A DNA stretch of 64,000 nucleotides from Ruminococcus sp. XPD3002 (GCA_900119535.1 FPJT01000018.1:1491-65490); one strand, 5' to 3'. Numbered from the stretch's first letter, positions 1 to 9,836 are shown. A program made the numbers and translations. The notes: generated by a model from the sequence alone, not told the origin.

Positions 1-3000
1 GCTGTAGTTGCATCTGTTGCTGTTGTGGTAGATGCTGTAGTTGCATCTGTTACTGTTGTGGTAGTTGTTGTGCTGACCGGTCCTGCGGCTGTGGAAGTAG
101 TAACTTCCACGATACGCTCATCGATCATTTCAACTGTACTGTCATTCTTGCCGCCCTTTACTACCTTGCCGTTCTCAACGGTAAATGTAATATTGGTAGC
201 CTTCTCATAGCCATTAGGTGCAGCTACTTCATGCATAGTATAGATACCGTCCTCGATATTAACTATTGTAGCCTGCTTGCCTGAGATCCATACCAGTGTC
301 TCACCGAAACCGTTTACTACTACGCCGTTCTCACCGACAGTTATTGAATCCTTTGTGAACTCTATAGCTGTTCCGTCCTTCTTGACGCCCTTGAGAGAGA
401 TCGTAGCACCGTCAACTTCTGCTCCGCCGAGTTCTGCCTTATGGATATTGATCTTATGGAGTTCGGCTGTAGTTGTTGTTACTGCTGTCTCTGTAGTTAC
501 TGTTGTTGATACAGTCGAAGCAGTTGTCTTTTCAGATGTTGCAGTTGTAACTGTAGTAGTTGAAGTTGTATCGGTCGTGCTTTCAACAGTTGAAGCCTCT
601 GTCTTTACAGCTGTTGTTACAGAAGTCGATACGGTAGTCTCTACTGTAGTAGTTGCTGATGTTTCAGACTTGACTGTTGTAGTTGTTGCTGTTGTAGTTG
701 TAGCCGCAGTTGTCGAAGCTGTTGCTGCAGTTGTTATTATCTCGTCGATCATTTCAACTGTGCTTTCGTTCTTGCCGCCATTTACAACCTTACCGTTCTT
801 GACTGTGAAGGTAATGTCGGTAGCCTTTTCGTAGCCGTTCGGAGCTGCTATCTCGTGGAGAGTATATTCGCCGTCCTCTATGAGAACTGTTGTAGACTTT
901 TCGCCTGATACCCATACAAGAGCATCGCCAGAACCGCTTATTACTGTACCGCCTTCGCCTATTACGATAGAATCCTTAGCGAACTCTATCTCTGTGCCGT
1001 CGCTTCTTACACCCTTAAGTGTCAGTGAAGCGTCCTTTACTTCCTTGCCGCCCAGTTCAGCCTTGCTGATGCTGATGTAGTTTCTTGCTACAGTTGTTGC
1101 AGCAGTCTGTCCCGAAACTGTGGTAGCAGTTGTAGCTGTTGTGGTCTTGACTGTTGTAGTAGTAGTCTTGACTGTTGTGGTCGTGGTTGTAGTAGCAGGC
1201 TTTGCACCTGATACAGTAGTAACTGTTGTAACGATCTCGTCGATCATTTCAACTGTACTGTCGTTCTTGCCGCCCTTTACTACCTTGCCGTCCTTGACTG
1301 TGAATGTGATATTGCTTGCCTTTTCATAGCCGTTTGGTGCAGCTACTTCGTGGAGTGTATAGATACCGTCCTCAAGCATTACAACTGTAGGCTTGTTTCC
1401 TGACATCCATACTATTGCATCGCCTGAGCCGCTTATGAGCTCGCCGCCCTCGCCGACTGTAATGTTTTCCTTGCTGAATTCTATTTCAGAACCGTCTTCT
1501 CTTACGCCCTTGAGAGTGAGTGATGCATCCTTGACTTCCTTGCCGCCAAGTTCAGCCTTGCTTATGTTTACCTTATGTCTTGCAACTGTAGTTGTAGTAA
1601 CAACTTCTGTTGCAGCCGATGTTGTCGGTGCGGATGATGTTGTATTTGAAGTTGTAGCCTTAGTTGTTGTAGAAGTTGTGGTTGTTGTGGATGTAGTAGT
1701 GGTTGTAGATGTGGTGGTTGTTGTTGTAGAAGTTGTAGTTGTTGTTGATGTAGTAGTCGTTGTGGATGTAGTTGTGGTTGTTGTAGATGTTGTGGTAGTT
1801 GTGGATGTAGTATCTGTTGTCGATGTAGTTGTAGTAGTTGTTGTGGTTGTCGTTGTGGTGGTGGTCGCAGTAGTAGTGGTCGTTGCTGTTACCAGCTTAT
1901 CGATCATTTCGATCTTGTCCATTACCTGACCGCCGACCTTGATCTGAAGCTTTTCAGCTCCCGGAACTGAATCCTCTGTCTGCACGATAGAGAATCTGAT
2001 AGGTTCAGCTGTTTCGTATCCGTCAGGAGCCTTTATCTCGCTGAGTAAGTACTCGCCCTCAGGGAGGAAGAGCTCTGCAGGCTTCTTGCCTGATACCCAT
2101 ACAAGTGCGTTACCGCTGCCGTTTACGAGTCTGCCGTCGTTATCCTGAAGCTTTATGCTGCCGATCGGGAAGAGTGCAGGAGTCTCGCCCTCGGGAACTA
2201 CTCTCTCAAGTGTGAGGTATGCATTCTCAAGTGAAAGATCTGCGGAAGTCTCTTCGCTGCCTGCTGCTGTTGTAAGGCTGTCAGCAAGCTTCTGTATGTC
2301 TACATGTGCTGTAGCAACTGTTGTTGTAGTTGTGTCTGTGTGGTTTACAAGTCCGATAGCGTCTGTAGTAACAGGAACGATCGCGCCCGCAGTTACCACG
2401 TTGCCTTCTTCGTCGAGAACATCGTCCGTCAGTACTTCATAGCTCATTACGCCGTCCTTAATGGTGAATACCTTGGAAGCAACAGGAAGATATCCGTCAG
2501 GAACGTTTATCTCTGAGAGCTCGTATGTACCGTCAAGGAGTCCTGTGAATTCCTTAGGATTCTCTGACATGTTCCATGTTTTCTTGCCGCCTACCCATAT
2601 AGCATCATAGTGGAGCTCATCAGGCTTAACGGCTGTCTTTGATGCACTCTTCATCTCTATCTGAAGAACAGCGTTCTTATCAGCAGGGAGGAGTGTGGTT
2701 CCGTCATCATCGAACTTGTTGACAGTTATCTTGGATATCTGGTCTGTGATAGTTACGTTTGTATCATTCTCGGCATTTGATACTGCGATACCTGTTGTCT
2801 CAGCATCGTCGAGAGTGATCTTCTGAACGTATCTGTAGGAAACTATGCCCTCAGGATTTTCTATCGGAGTACCGTCGGGATATACCAGGATCTCTTTGAT
2901 AGTGAAATTGAATGTGGATTTAACTGCTGTGAAACCGTCGGGAGCTGCGATCTCTTCAAGTATGTAAGAGCCGTCCTTAAGTCCTACGAAATTGGTAGCA

Positions 3001-6000
3001 TTGCCCTCGAATTCGATGGATGTCGCACCCTCCGGAGCGACGATCTCGTCATCAGTTCCGGGATTTATCCTTACGCCGTCGAGAGTGAGCGATTCGCTCT
3101 TGCCCGTATTTACAGAGAGTCTGAATTTAGCCTTGTTTGATGTATCAAGCTCAGCTTTCTCTTCTCCGTTAAGGGCTGCCTTGTTCACAGAAATTATCTT
3201 CTGGTTAGTAACTGTTGCGGATATGCTTGTGTCTTCCTTTTCAACGAGCTGACCGTTCTTTACTGTGAAGGTCTTGTCTGTTTCAGCCTTGAGGTAACCC
3301 TCGGGAGCTGATACCTCGTAGATAGTGTAGACACCGTCGGGGAGTTTTTCAAATGTAACAGCGTTGCATACTGTTTCCCATTCGTATGTTAAAGGATCCT
3401 CAGGAACTCTGTCCTGAATAACGTTCTGCTTAACTCTGTCGCCTATGTTAGTGCCGTTCCAGAGAACGTCTCTCATTACAACTCCGCTTTCAGCAAGATT
3501 GATCTTCGCGGTTCCGTTCTTTCCTGTAAGTCTGAGGATAGCGCCCGGAACAGGAGTATCTCTGTTTGCTGTAGCATTTGAATACTGTGTCTTTCTTATG
3601 TTGATAGTAAGAAGTTCATTAACTATACCGTATGTGTCTTCGCCGTAGTCAACTATACGAGCTGTATCAGAAGCATCTGTCGACATGCATGCAAGCTTAC
3701 CGTCCATAACGCTTACCTTTATAGGTGCGAACGGCTTATAGCCTTCAAGTCTGTTTTCCTCAGAGAGTGTATACTCACCGTCAGGAAGATTTGCAAGCTT
3801 GACATCCTTGCCTGTTGAAGTCCACTGGATGTAATTCTTGACAACTGTTTTTTCGTTCTCGTCAACTGTTTCAACAGTACCCTTTGTAAGTGTGACCTCT
3901 CCGTCTGCATCAGAAGCAGTAACCTTTGAGAAATCCTTTACAGCATAGACCTTATCAAGTGTAAGTCTGAGCTGAGCACCTGCAACAGGATCGTGATCTG
4001 CAACGACTGTTCCGTCGTCGTCCTTGAGAGCGTTATTTTCCTTGCGGAATGAGATATCAGTCTCTACAGCCTTGTCGACCATGTTTATCTTGTAAACATT
4101 GTCAGAGCCGATCCTTTCGGCTGTAACAGCAGTGTAGTTTGAAGCATCTGTGAAATCTGCATCCTGCTTGCCTTCTGCGTTAGTATCGAGCACGTATACT
4201 CTGTACCGACCATTCTGCTGTGTATAATAGAAGTATATAGGAGATGCACCTGTATAACCTTCAGGTACCATGACCTCTTCTATCTTATAGAATACATAAT
4301 TTGTATCCTGACTTGCTGTAAGTCCGTTTCTTCCGAGCTTAGCGCTGTATGTTACTGCATCAGCACCGCGCTGGTCGGACTCGGGAACTGCGGCCTCTGT
4401 ATAGCCTTCAGGAGTTTTTGTGAACTTTGAAACGACTATATTGAGTTTGCTTATATCATCATCAACTGATGAAAGTGCGAGACCGTCGTTGTTGACCTTA
4501 GTGAATGAAAGTCTGCTTCCCTGTTCGTTATTCGGGAAGGAAACTGTGATATGACCTTCCTTGTCATCAATGACACTGAAGCCCTGTGTAGGAACTGTAA
4601 TGCCTGCAGCAACATCTTCAATACCGATACTTGCTGTGAGCTTTGTTCCGTCGTTTGTAAGTGTAAAGACGTTTATCTTGTCAAGTTCTGCATCTGAATA
4701 ACCTGCCGGACTTGCTGTCTCTACAACTGCGTAGTAATTTGTGTTTGAAGCAAATTCTGTAAGTTCGAGCTTAGTGATAGCGCTGCTTATATCGCTTTCA
4801 ACTACTTTGTAATCAGTGCTTTCGAGATCGCTGAACTTAACATTTCCTTCGCCAGCCTTTATCTTATCAACGCCTGCATCATAAAGTCTTATGAGCTGGA
4901 GCGTTGCACCGCTGAGTGTATTATTAGTTGCGGCATCGATCTTTCTGAGGTTGAATGGAGCGCTCTTTTCATCTGCCAGTATAGCAGATCTCTGAGCCAG
5001 TGTGCTGCCTTCGATCTTGTTCTTTGCCCAGTTTGCTTCGTTGACCTTGCCTGTGTTGCTTATTGTCTGGGAATAGAAGTAAGTACCGTCGGTCTTGAAG
5101 AATGTATAGTCTGTTGTGAGCATGTAGCCTGACGGCTGTTTGATCTCGCGCATTCTGTAGACTGCATTCTTTTCGGGTTCGGAATTAAGTACGTCTGCAA
5201 GATTTGCTCCGCCCACTTCAGATTTCCATGTGTACGACTTCTCTATAGATTCTATAGATCCGTCGGGAGCAAGCTTCACCTTGTCGATAATTATCTCTGC
5301 ACCGCCTATAGTTACATCAGGAGACTCCTTATCGACCTTGGCAATTCTTAACGCTTCCTTATCTGTGAATGTGTATTTATTTGATTCATCAGGTGAGATA
5401 TTTATGAGAGGATTCATGCTGTTTCCGTCACAGAGCATCCAGTACTGTCCGTTAGGAGAATCCGCATCAAGCTCATACAGAGGCTTTGATGTGAATCTTG
5501 CCTTTTCGTCTGAATCTGTAACTTCCGTGCCTTCTTTATATACCTTTGTGATCTTGCCTGTATCGTCCACATCAAAGGTATATGTATCTCGCTTTACGAT
5601 ATATCCGTTTTTGGATACATCAAGAGGGTCTGTATTCTTATGACCTGTTTTGTTTGTGAATTCGGGATCTGAGTAGTAGTCTACTTCAGCAGTTGTATAC
5701 TTGACAATCTCGTATGCATTTTCTGTATGATCGGGAGCGCCTGTTATCTCCATATCATTATAATCATACTTCTTGCCGTTCTTTGTAGTATACGTTCTGT
5801 CTGTGAGAACATCATCAGGAGCATCAGGGGATTCAGCTTTCTTTATAAGTCTGAGAGTGCTGTCGCCCGCATAAATTGCATTGTCCTTGATGCTGTTGTA
5901 AGTTGTGCCTGAAGGATCGTAGTGGTAATACTTATAAGGTGCAGATGCAAGACCTTCCTTGCTGTTAAAGAGTTCAACAGTGCCTGAAGAAGCAACGCTT

Positions 6001-8474
6001 TTGTCCTTGATGAAGTTACCCATTGAAACAGTAGCAGGAGAATCGTTAACAGTAACGTCCGCCTCTACCTTGTAAGCCTTCTGAAGAGCGGTATTGAACG
6101 CATTCTTATCGCCCTGTACCTCTCCGTTATCAGAGATATCGTATTTTTCACTCTTATCAACTTTAACAGTTTCTTTTTGACCTGTTTTGATGCAATTTCC
6201 TTCATATACCATTGTAAACGAGGTCAGTTTACCTATTTCCGTAGCAACATCATTAAACGAGCCTAAAGAATTTGTAAAGCTAAATATCAAATTATTAAAT
6301 CCTGTAATGTCAGTGATACCATTTTCAATTGCTGAATACTGACCTGAACCATTAAGTGGTATAGATAACACATAATCGTTCCTTTGGTTCTTATCATATG
6401 CAAGAAGATATTTTGCATCTTCATTAAGTTCAACATTAAATATTACATCTACAACATTTTTTCCTTGAACAGATGCATATTCGTTTGGCTGAATATATCC
6501 GCCAGGTATTGAACAACCTTGTAATTCAAAACACTTATAGGTGTAATTAGAACCCAAGTTTGCTTTATTAGTCAAAATATCATGTTCTTCTTCTGTCTCA
6601 TAATAAAGAGTAACTGAATTTACCTTTGCATTCTTGCCTGTGAAGTAACCGTATCTGTCTGCGTTTGCATCATTGTTATAAACATCGAAATCCGAACTCT
6701 GTATCTTATAGCCCTGATAGTCCTTCGGAGCGTTTATAGCAATGTAGCCCTTTTCTTCAAGTTCCTTTACTGTTGCTCCGGAATCAAGACCTGCCGCACT
6801 GACAGCCTCAGCCGCATCGTATATCTTTATCTCTGCATTGTAGTAAGAACCTGTGGGATATTTCACCTTGTTTTCTGTGGATGAGTCCTTAACTTTGAAG
6901 TAGTAAGCCTCATCACTGAGAGCGTAACCTGCAGGAGGAGTAATTTCCTTTATACAATAGTAGCCGTCCTCTGAAACAGGAATGCTAACCTTGCCGTTTT
7001 CGTTTGAATAAGCGAAATCAACAAGTGTCATTTCGGGCTCGTCGCCGTCCATGATAATATTGCCGCTGTCATCGAGAGCTATCTCATAAAGACCTATCTC
7101 TGCGCCTGCGAGTGGAGTTGTGCCGTCGGGACCGAACTTGTAAGCATCAATGATGTAGCTTGAAGTTACGCCGAGGATATCAACAGGTCCGAGATACGGA
7201 CGATATCCGAACTCCATACTTCCGTGGTATGACTTTGCGATCAGCGCACCTGAAAGGTGACCTTCTGTACCTTCCCAGTTTGAATGTGCCGCTGCAAGCG
7301 GAGCAAAGAGTGTACCATTCATGTTGCCGCCGAAGTTGAGGTCGGTACACTTATAGAAGTTATAAAGTATCTGGGATGATTCAGCGCTGTTGTTTGTTGA
7401 AACGCCGCCTGTGTTTGAAATGACCTTATCGAGTATCTTTGTCTCGACGTTGCCCTTCATTTCTATCTTTTCTGTAGGACACGAGATGACGTAGTTCTCG
7501 GTTCCTCTTACACCGTCGCCGCTTATAACGACCTGACTGGTGCCTCTCCATTCGGGAACGTAGAAGTAAATAGTATCAACAGGAGGTCCGTCGTAAGTGA
7601 GGTTAAGAGTTCCGCCATTCTGTTCAACATTACCGTTAGGTTCTATCTTGGCAAGCTCATTTCCTCTTTCCTCAAGCCATGCGAACTCGGTTGGGAAATC
7701 AATAAGAGTACCTTCATAGAAAGCGGCTGTTTCATTGATATCAAGATCGTCATGCTGGTGTATACCATAAGGTGTGTACTTGGTACCGTCTGGACCAAGG
7801 TGGTATGAACCTGTGCCTGTACCGGCATCGTATTCATTATAGCCGTTCTGGAAAACGAATCTCTTATAGCGGTCCTCGTCCTCAGGATAATAAGCGGTAT
7901 TTCCATGCCACAATCCGCCTCTGCCACCGTCCTTATCGGAAGCTCCGAAAACGTTGATATTGGCGATATCTCCGCCAACGATAGCATGTGCGAAATTAGT
8001 TATTCCGCTGTACTCGTCAACATCGATGAGAGCAGCCATTGTAGCGTAGTCACCATTACCTACCTGATAGTTCCAGTTGCCTGCGAAAGTAAGATTTCCG
8101 CCGACAGCAACACGTCCCTCGGCATCGGCGCCGTTGACTTCCATGTTTTCCTCAAGGAATATGCCGAACTGTGAAGCAATTCCGAGGAAGTAGGTATTTC
8201 TGGCATTCGTGATGGATTTCTTTGCCGAACCATCAAGAGCAGCCAGCGGACTTCCGTCACCTACGAGGAGAGTCGCCTGAGAAAGCGCCTTCGGACTGTA
8301 GCCGTTATTTGCGTCCTGTCCGTAGACATTGGGGACCATATATCTCTCACTGACAGCATCAGCAGATAGAAGCTCTCGCCCGACTCTGCCCATACTCTGA
8401 GGAAGGACATAGGTAACAGCCAGTAAAGCCGAGGTAATACCACTTATCATGCGTTTACCTAATGTTTTTCTCAT
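1..8474 (-). CDS. Giant choice-of-anchor A / Cna-B repeat surface protein (3' end beyond window)
   Basis: The frame opens with ATG at 8474 and stays open to the left edge, giving at least 2824 residues; the C-terminus, where a sorting signal or anchor would lie, is not visible. Residues 1-40 are a basic/hydrophobic signal peptide. Residues about 50-430 match a choice-of-anchor A domain: EGRVAVGGNL near the start and GTLFAPLAAAHSN, GALIA near the end. After that come at least a dozen SpaA/Cna-B beta-sandwich modules, seen from repeated E-box motifs such as YTLHEVAAPNGY, YTIYEVSAPEGY and YLLSEIKAPDGY; the Glu of this motif and an early-strand Lys usually form an isopeptide bond. The last modules are separated by Thr-rich linkers. 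Role inferred: a cell-surface stalk or adhesin. No sortase gene is in the window. A stretch at 6175-6610 is much more AT-rich than the rest. I saw no in-frame stop in the segments I translated. Confidence 0.9.
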   Translation of the reverse strand, partial: MRKTLGKRMISGITSALLAVTYVLPQSMGRVGRELLSADAVSERYMVPNVYGQDANNGYSPKALSQATLLVGDGSPLAALDGSAKKSITNARNTYFLGIASQFGIFLEENMEVNGADAEGRVAVGGNLTFAGNWNYQVGNGDYATMAALIDVDEYSGITNFAHAIVGGDIANINVFGASDKDGGRGGLWHGNTAYYPEDEDRYKRFVFQNGYNEYDAGTGTGSYHLGPDGTKYTPYGIHQHDDLDINETAAFYEGTLIDFPTEFAWLEERGNELAKIEPNGNVEQNGGTLNLTYDGPPVDTIYFYVPEWRGTSQVVISGDGVRGTENYVISCPTEKIEMKGNVETKILDKVISNTGGVSTNNSAESSQILYNFYKCTDLNFGGNMNGTLFAPLAAAHSNWEGTEGHLSGALIAKSYHGSMEFGYRPYLGPVDILGVTSSYIIDAYKFGPDGTTPLAGAEIGLYEIALDDSGNIIMDGDEPEMTLVDFAYSNENGKVSIPVSEDGYYCIKEITPPAGYALSDEAYYFKVKDSSTENKVKYPTGSYYNAEIKIYDAAEAVSAAGLDSGATVKELEEKGYIAINAPKDYQGYKIQSSDFDVYNNDANADRYGYFTGKNAKVNSVTLYYETEEEHDILTNKANLGSNYTYKCFELQGCSIPGGYIQPNEYASVQGKNVVDVIFNVELNEDAKYLLAYDKNQRNDYVLSIPLNGSGQYSAIENGITDITGFNNLIFSFTNSLGSFNDVATEIGKLTSFTMVYEGNCIKTGQKETVKVDKSEKYDISDNGEVQGDKNAFNTALQKAYKVEADVTVNDSPATVSMGNFIKDKSVASSGTVELFNSKEGLASAPYKYYHYDPSGTTYNSIKDNAIYAGDSTLRLIKKAESPDAPDDVLTDRTYTTKNGKKYDYNDMEITGAPDHTENAYEIVKYTTAEVDYYSDPEFTNKTGHKNTDPLDVSKNGYIVKRDTYTFDVDDTGKITKVYKEGTEVTDSDEKARFTSKPLYELDADSPNGQYWMLCDGNSMNPLINISPDESNKYTFTDKEALRIAKVDKESPDVTIGGAEIIIDKVKLAPDGSIESIEKSYTWKSEVGGANLADVLNSEPEKNAVYRMREIKQPSGYMLTTDYTFFKTDGTYFYSQTISNTGKVNEANWAKNKIEGSTLAQRSAILADEKSAPFNLRKIDAATNNTLSGATLQLIRLYDAGVDKIKAGEGNVKFSDLESTDYKVVESDISSAITKLELTEFASNTNYYAVVETASPAGYSDAELDKINVFTLTNDGTKLTASIGIEDVAAGITVPTQGFSVIDDKEGHITVSFPNNEQGSRLSFTKVNNDGLALSSVDDDISKLNIVVSKFTKTPEGYTEAAVPESDQRGADAVTYSAKLGRNGLTASQDTNYVFYKIEEVMVPEGYTGASPIYFYYTQQNGRYRVYVLDTNAEGKQDADFTDASNYTAVTAERIGSDNVYKINMVDKAVETDISFRKENNALKDDDGTVVADHDPVAGAQLRLTLDKVYAVKDFSKVTASDADGEVTLTKGTVETVDENEKTVVKNYIQWTSTGKDVKLANLPDGEYTLSEENRLEGYKPFAPIKVSVMDGKLACMSTDASDTARIVDYGEDTYGIVNELLTINIRKTQYSNATANRDTPVPGAILRLTGKNGTAKINLAESGVVMRDVLWNGTNIGDRVKQNVIQDRVPEDPLTYEWETVCNAVTFEKLPDGVYTIYEVSAPEGYLKAETDKTFTVKNGQLVEKEDTSISATVTNQKIISVNKAALNGEEKAELDTSNKAKFRLSVNTGKSESLTLDGVRINPGTDDEIVAPEGATSIEFEGNATNFVGLKDGSYILEEIAAPDGFTAVKSTFNFTIKEILVYPDGTPIENPEGIVSYRYVQKITLDDAETTGIAVSNAENDTNVTITDQISKITVNKFDDDGTTLLPADKNAVLQIEMKSASKTAVKPDELHYDAIWVGGKKTWNMSENPKEFTGLLDGTYELSEINVPDGYLPVASKVFTIKDGVMSYEVLTDDVLDEEGNVVTAGAIVPVTTDAIGLVNHTDTTTTTVATAHVDIQKLADSLTTAAGSEETSADLSLENAYLTLERVVPEGETPALFPIGSIKLQDNDGRLVNGSGNALVWVSGKKPAELFLPEGEYLLSEIKAPDGYETAEPIRFSIVQTEDSVPGAEKLQIKVGGQVMDKIEMIDKLVTATTTTTATTTTTTTTTTTTTTSTTDTTSTTTTTSTTTTTTSTTTTTSTTTTTSTTTTTTSTTTTTSTTTTTSTTTKATTSNTTSSAPTTSAATEVVTTTTVARHKVNISKAELGGKEVKDASLTLKGVREDGSEIEFSKENITVGEGGELISGSGDAIVWMSGNKPTVVMLEDGIYTLHEVAAPNGYEKASNITFTVKDGKVVKGGKNDSTVEMIDEIVTTVTTVSGAKPATTTTTTTVKTTTTTVKTTTATTATTVSGQTAATTVARNYISISKAELGGKEVKDASLTLKGVRSDGTEIEFAKDSIVIGEGGTVISGSGDALVWVSGEKSTTVLIEDGEYTLHEIAAPNGYEKATDITFTVKNGKVVNGGKNESTVEMIDEIITTAATASTTAATTTTATTTTVKSETSATTTVETTVSTSVTTAVKTEASTVESTTDTTSTTTVTTATSEKTTASTVSTTVTTETAVTTTTAELHKINIHKAELGGAEVDGATISLKGVKKDGTAIEFTKDSITVGENGVVVNGFGETLVWISGKQATIVNIEDGIYTMHEVAAPNGYEKATNITFTVENGKVVKGGKNDSTVEMIDERIVEVTTSTAAGPVSTTTTTTVTDATTASTTTATDATT
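114..1581 (-). repeat. Three near-identical tandem Cna-B modules in the surface protein
   Basis: Modules at 1236-1581, 738-1083 and 114-471 (in protein order) each hold about 115-120 residues and share long stretches: SKAELGGKEVKDASLTLKGV in the first two, then AAPNGYEKA, ITFTV and STVEMIDE in all three. They are joined by Thr/Ala/Val-rich linkers of unequal length (1084-1235 and 472-737). The neighbouring module at about 1900-2330 is much more divergent, so this trio looks recently duplicated. The array may continue beyond the left edge. Confidence 0.85.
1582..1890 (-). repeat. Thr-rich linker, low-complexity coding DNA
   Basis: About 100 codons almost all Thr with Ser, Val and Asp, written in the plus strand as alternating gttgta / gttgtg / gatgta units. 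The simple-sequence DNA is coding (linker of the surface protein), not a satellite or CRISPR. Such runs are prone to slippage, so linker length may vary among strains. The opposite strand gives open Val-rich frames that are artefacts. Confidence 0.8.
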
Positions 8475-8574
8475 AAGTCTTTCACCCTTTCTGAAATATT
8501 ATATATCATAAAAAAACACTCAAAATATACTGTTTGTAGATTTCTTAAATATTTTGAATATTTTTGATAAACAT

Positions 8575-8603
8575 ATTATATCACATCACAATCACAATTG
8601 CAA
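8575..8603 (-). promoter_or_regulatory. Sigma-A promoter of the giant surface protein gene
   Basis: On the minus strand TTGCAA (8598-8603) and TATAAT (8575-8580) are 17 nt apart. This predicts a start near 8568 and a leader of about 95 nt before the ATG at 8474. The rest of the 8475-8804 gap is AT-rich and I see no gene in it. Confidence 0.7.
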
Positions 8604-8804
8604 TAGAATATTTTTAATCGTAATTTAGATTTTTGACGATATTTTATGGCTATTTTGCACAAAAACCGTGAGTTTAAGACTTGATTGTGTACTGATTAAT
8701 TTTTTATTTTTATTCTCATATGAATGGTTAATTTTTTTGTATACCATTAGAAAAACCGCCCCGAAATATAACTATTTGTATACCGATAATATTTGATCGA
8801 ATAA

Positions 8805-8839
8805 CAAAAAAGACTGCACAGCAATAACTGTACAGTCTT
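8805..8839 (-). terminator. Intrinsic terminator after the HU-DUF6465 pair
   Basis: A 12-bp stem with one mismatch (8810-8821 with 8828-8839) is followed on the minus strand by six or seven T residues. It lies 34 bp past the DUF6465 stop codon. Confidence 0.8.
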
Positions 8840-8872
8840 TCATGAATAATGATTCAGTTTTTTAAGGCTTTA

Positions 8873-9253
8873 TCAGAAAAGATCGAAATCGCCGAAGATT
8901 TCGCCGTTTATAACGTAATATACCTTGTTAACCTCGGGCTTTACGTATACATCGACCTTCTTTGCAGTCTTGATGCCTGCAGCAGCCTTTGCCTTTTCCA
9001 CGAGATCGGCAGCATTCACCTCAGAGCCGTTAGCCTGGATGACTACCTTGCTCTCTTCAACTGTCTTTGCAGCAGTTGTCTTCTTAGCAGCAGTTGTCTT
9101 CTTTGCTGCTGTCGACTTCTTAGCTGTTGAAGCAGTCTTCTTTGCAGTTGTCGACTTCTTAGCTGCAGTCTTCTTCTCCTCTGCAGGAGCAGCAGCCTTA
9201 ACTTCTTTTACCTCTGCAGCAGTTTCTGCATCCTTCTTAGTTGCTCTTGGCAT
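8873..9253 (-). CDS. DUF6465 family protein with histone-H1-like Lys/Ala/Thr tail
   Basis: 126 residues. Residues about 25-62 are a repetitive tail of KKTTAAKKTTAAK type, resembling bacterial histone H1-like DNA-condensing tails. The C-terminal 65 residues (VVIQANGSEVNAADLVEKAK ... VYVKPEVNKVYYVINGE) match DUF6465, a small fold of unknown function found in Clostridia. ATG at 9253 has GGAGG about 9 nt upstream. It sits 20 bp downstream of the HU gene and should be cotranscribed, which fits a nucleoid-associated role, although no biochemical function is known. The DNA-binding idea is inferred from the basic tail and the neighbour. Confidence 0.85.
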   Translation of the reverse strand: MPRATKKDAETAAEVKEVKAAAPAEEKKTAAKKSTTAKKTASTAKKSTAAKKTTAAKKTTAAKTVEESKVVIQANGSEVNAADLVEKAKAAAGIKTAKKVDVYVKPEVNKVYYVINGEIFGDFDLF

Positions 9254-9273
9254 AATGATTTACCTCCGTGAAA

Positions 9274-9549
9274 TTACTTGTTAACAGCGTTCTTAAGTGC
9301 CTGACCAGCCTTGAAAGCAGGAGCCTTTGAAGCTGGAGCTGTCATCATTTTCTTTGTCTGAGGATTGATTACCTGCTTCTCTTTTCTGTCACGAACCTCG
9401 AAAGTACCGAAACCAACGATAGATACCTTATCGCCGCTTGCAAGAGCTTCTGTGATAGCTGTAACAACTGCGTTTACAGCAGCCTCAGCGTTCTTCTTTG
9501 TAAAATCAGTCTTTTCAGCAACGACACTGATCAGTTCAGTCTTTGTCAT
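9274..9549 (-). CDS. hup: DNA-binding protein HU
   Basis: 91 residues from ATG at 9549 (MTKTELISVVAEKTDFTKK). GGAGG lies 8 nt upstream, so an in-frame TTG at 9564 is not the likely start. The family signature GFGTFEVRDRK and the arm residues INPQTKK are intact. HU is a small dimeric protein that bends and compacts the chromosome. The gene is first in a two-gene unit with DUF6465 and is driven by a near-consensus promoter at 9585-9613, as expected for an abundant protein. Confidence 0.97.
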   Translation of the reverse strand: MTKTELISVVAEKTDFTKKNAEAAVNAVVTAITEALASGDKVSIVGFGTFEVRDRKEKQVINPQTKKMMTAPASKAPAFKAGQALKNAVNK

Positions 9550-9584
9550 GTGTTTATCCTCCAATATAATAAATTTATACTTGC

Positions 9585-9613
9585 ATTATATACCCTTTAT
9601 GCCGATTTGTCAA
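9585..9613 (-). promoter_or_regulatory. Sigma-A promoter of hup
   Basis: TTGACA (9608-9613) and TATAAT (9585-9590) on the minus strand with a 17-nt spacer: a full consensus match in both boxes. The stretch between it and the HD-hydrolase stop (9614-9836) holds no gene I can support. Confidence 0.85.
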
Positions 9614-9836
9614 GGAATTTGGGAAAAAATGACATTTCGCCCGATTCCAAGCCTTTAGCGGTCCTTTTTTTATTGAAAACAGCTATAGTTTTTGGCTATT
9701 TTCCGTCATGTACGGGGGGTCACGCAGGCTTTTGCGCCGGTCAGGCACTGTTCACTGTTTTAATTATGCCTCGTCTTCGGCGATTTTATGCAGATTTCAT
9801 TGAACTGCCGGGCAGGTCATGCGGAATAAAAAAGCT

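Noticed and set aside
1582..1890. Possible CRISPR or satellite array
   Set aside because: No constant repeat with unique spacers; the DNA codes for a Thr-rich linker in frame with the surface protein.
277..1929. Val-rich plus-strand open frames
   Set aside because: They are the complement of Thr-rich linkers of the minus-strand surface protein (ACA/ACT codons read as TGT/AGT in other frames).
6175..6610. Frameshift or IS remnant in the surface gene
   Set aside because: The frame stays open through the AT-rich stretch and resumes the same module pattern, with no terminal repeats.
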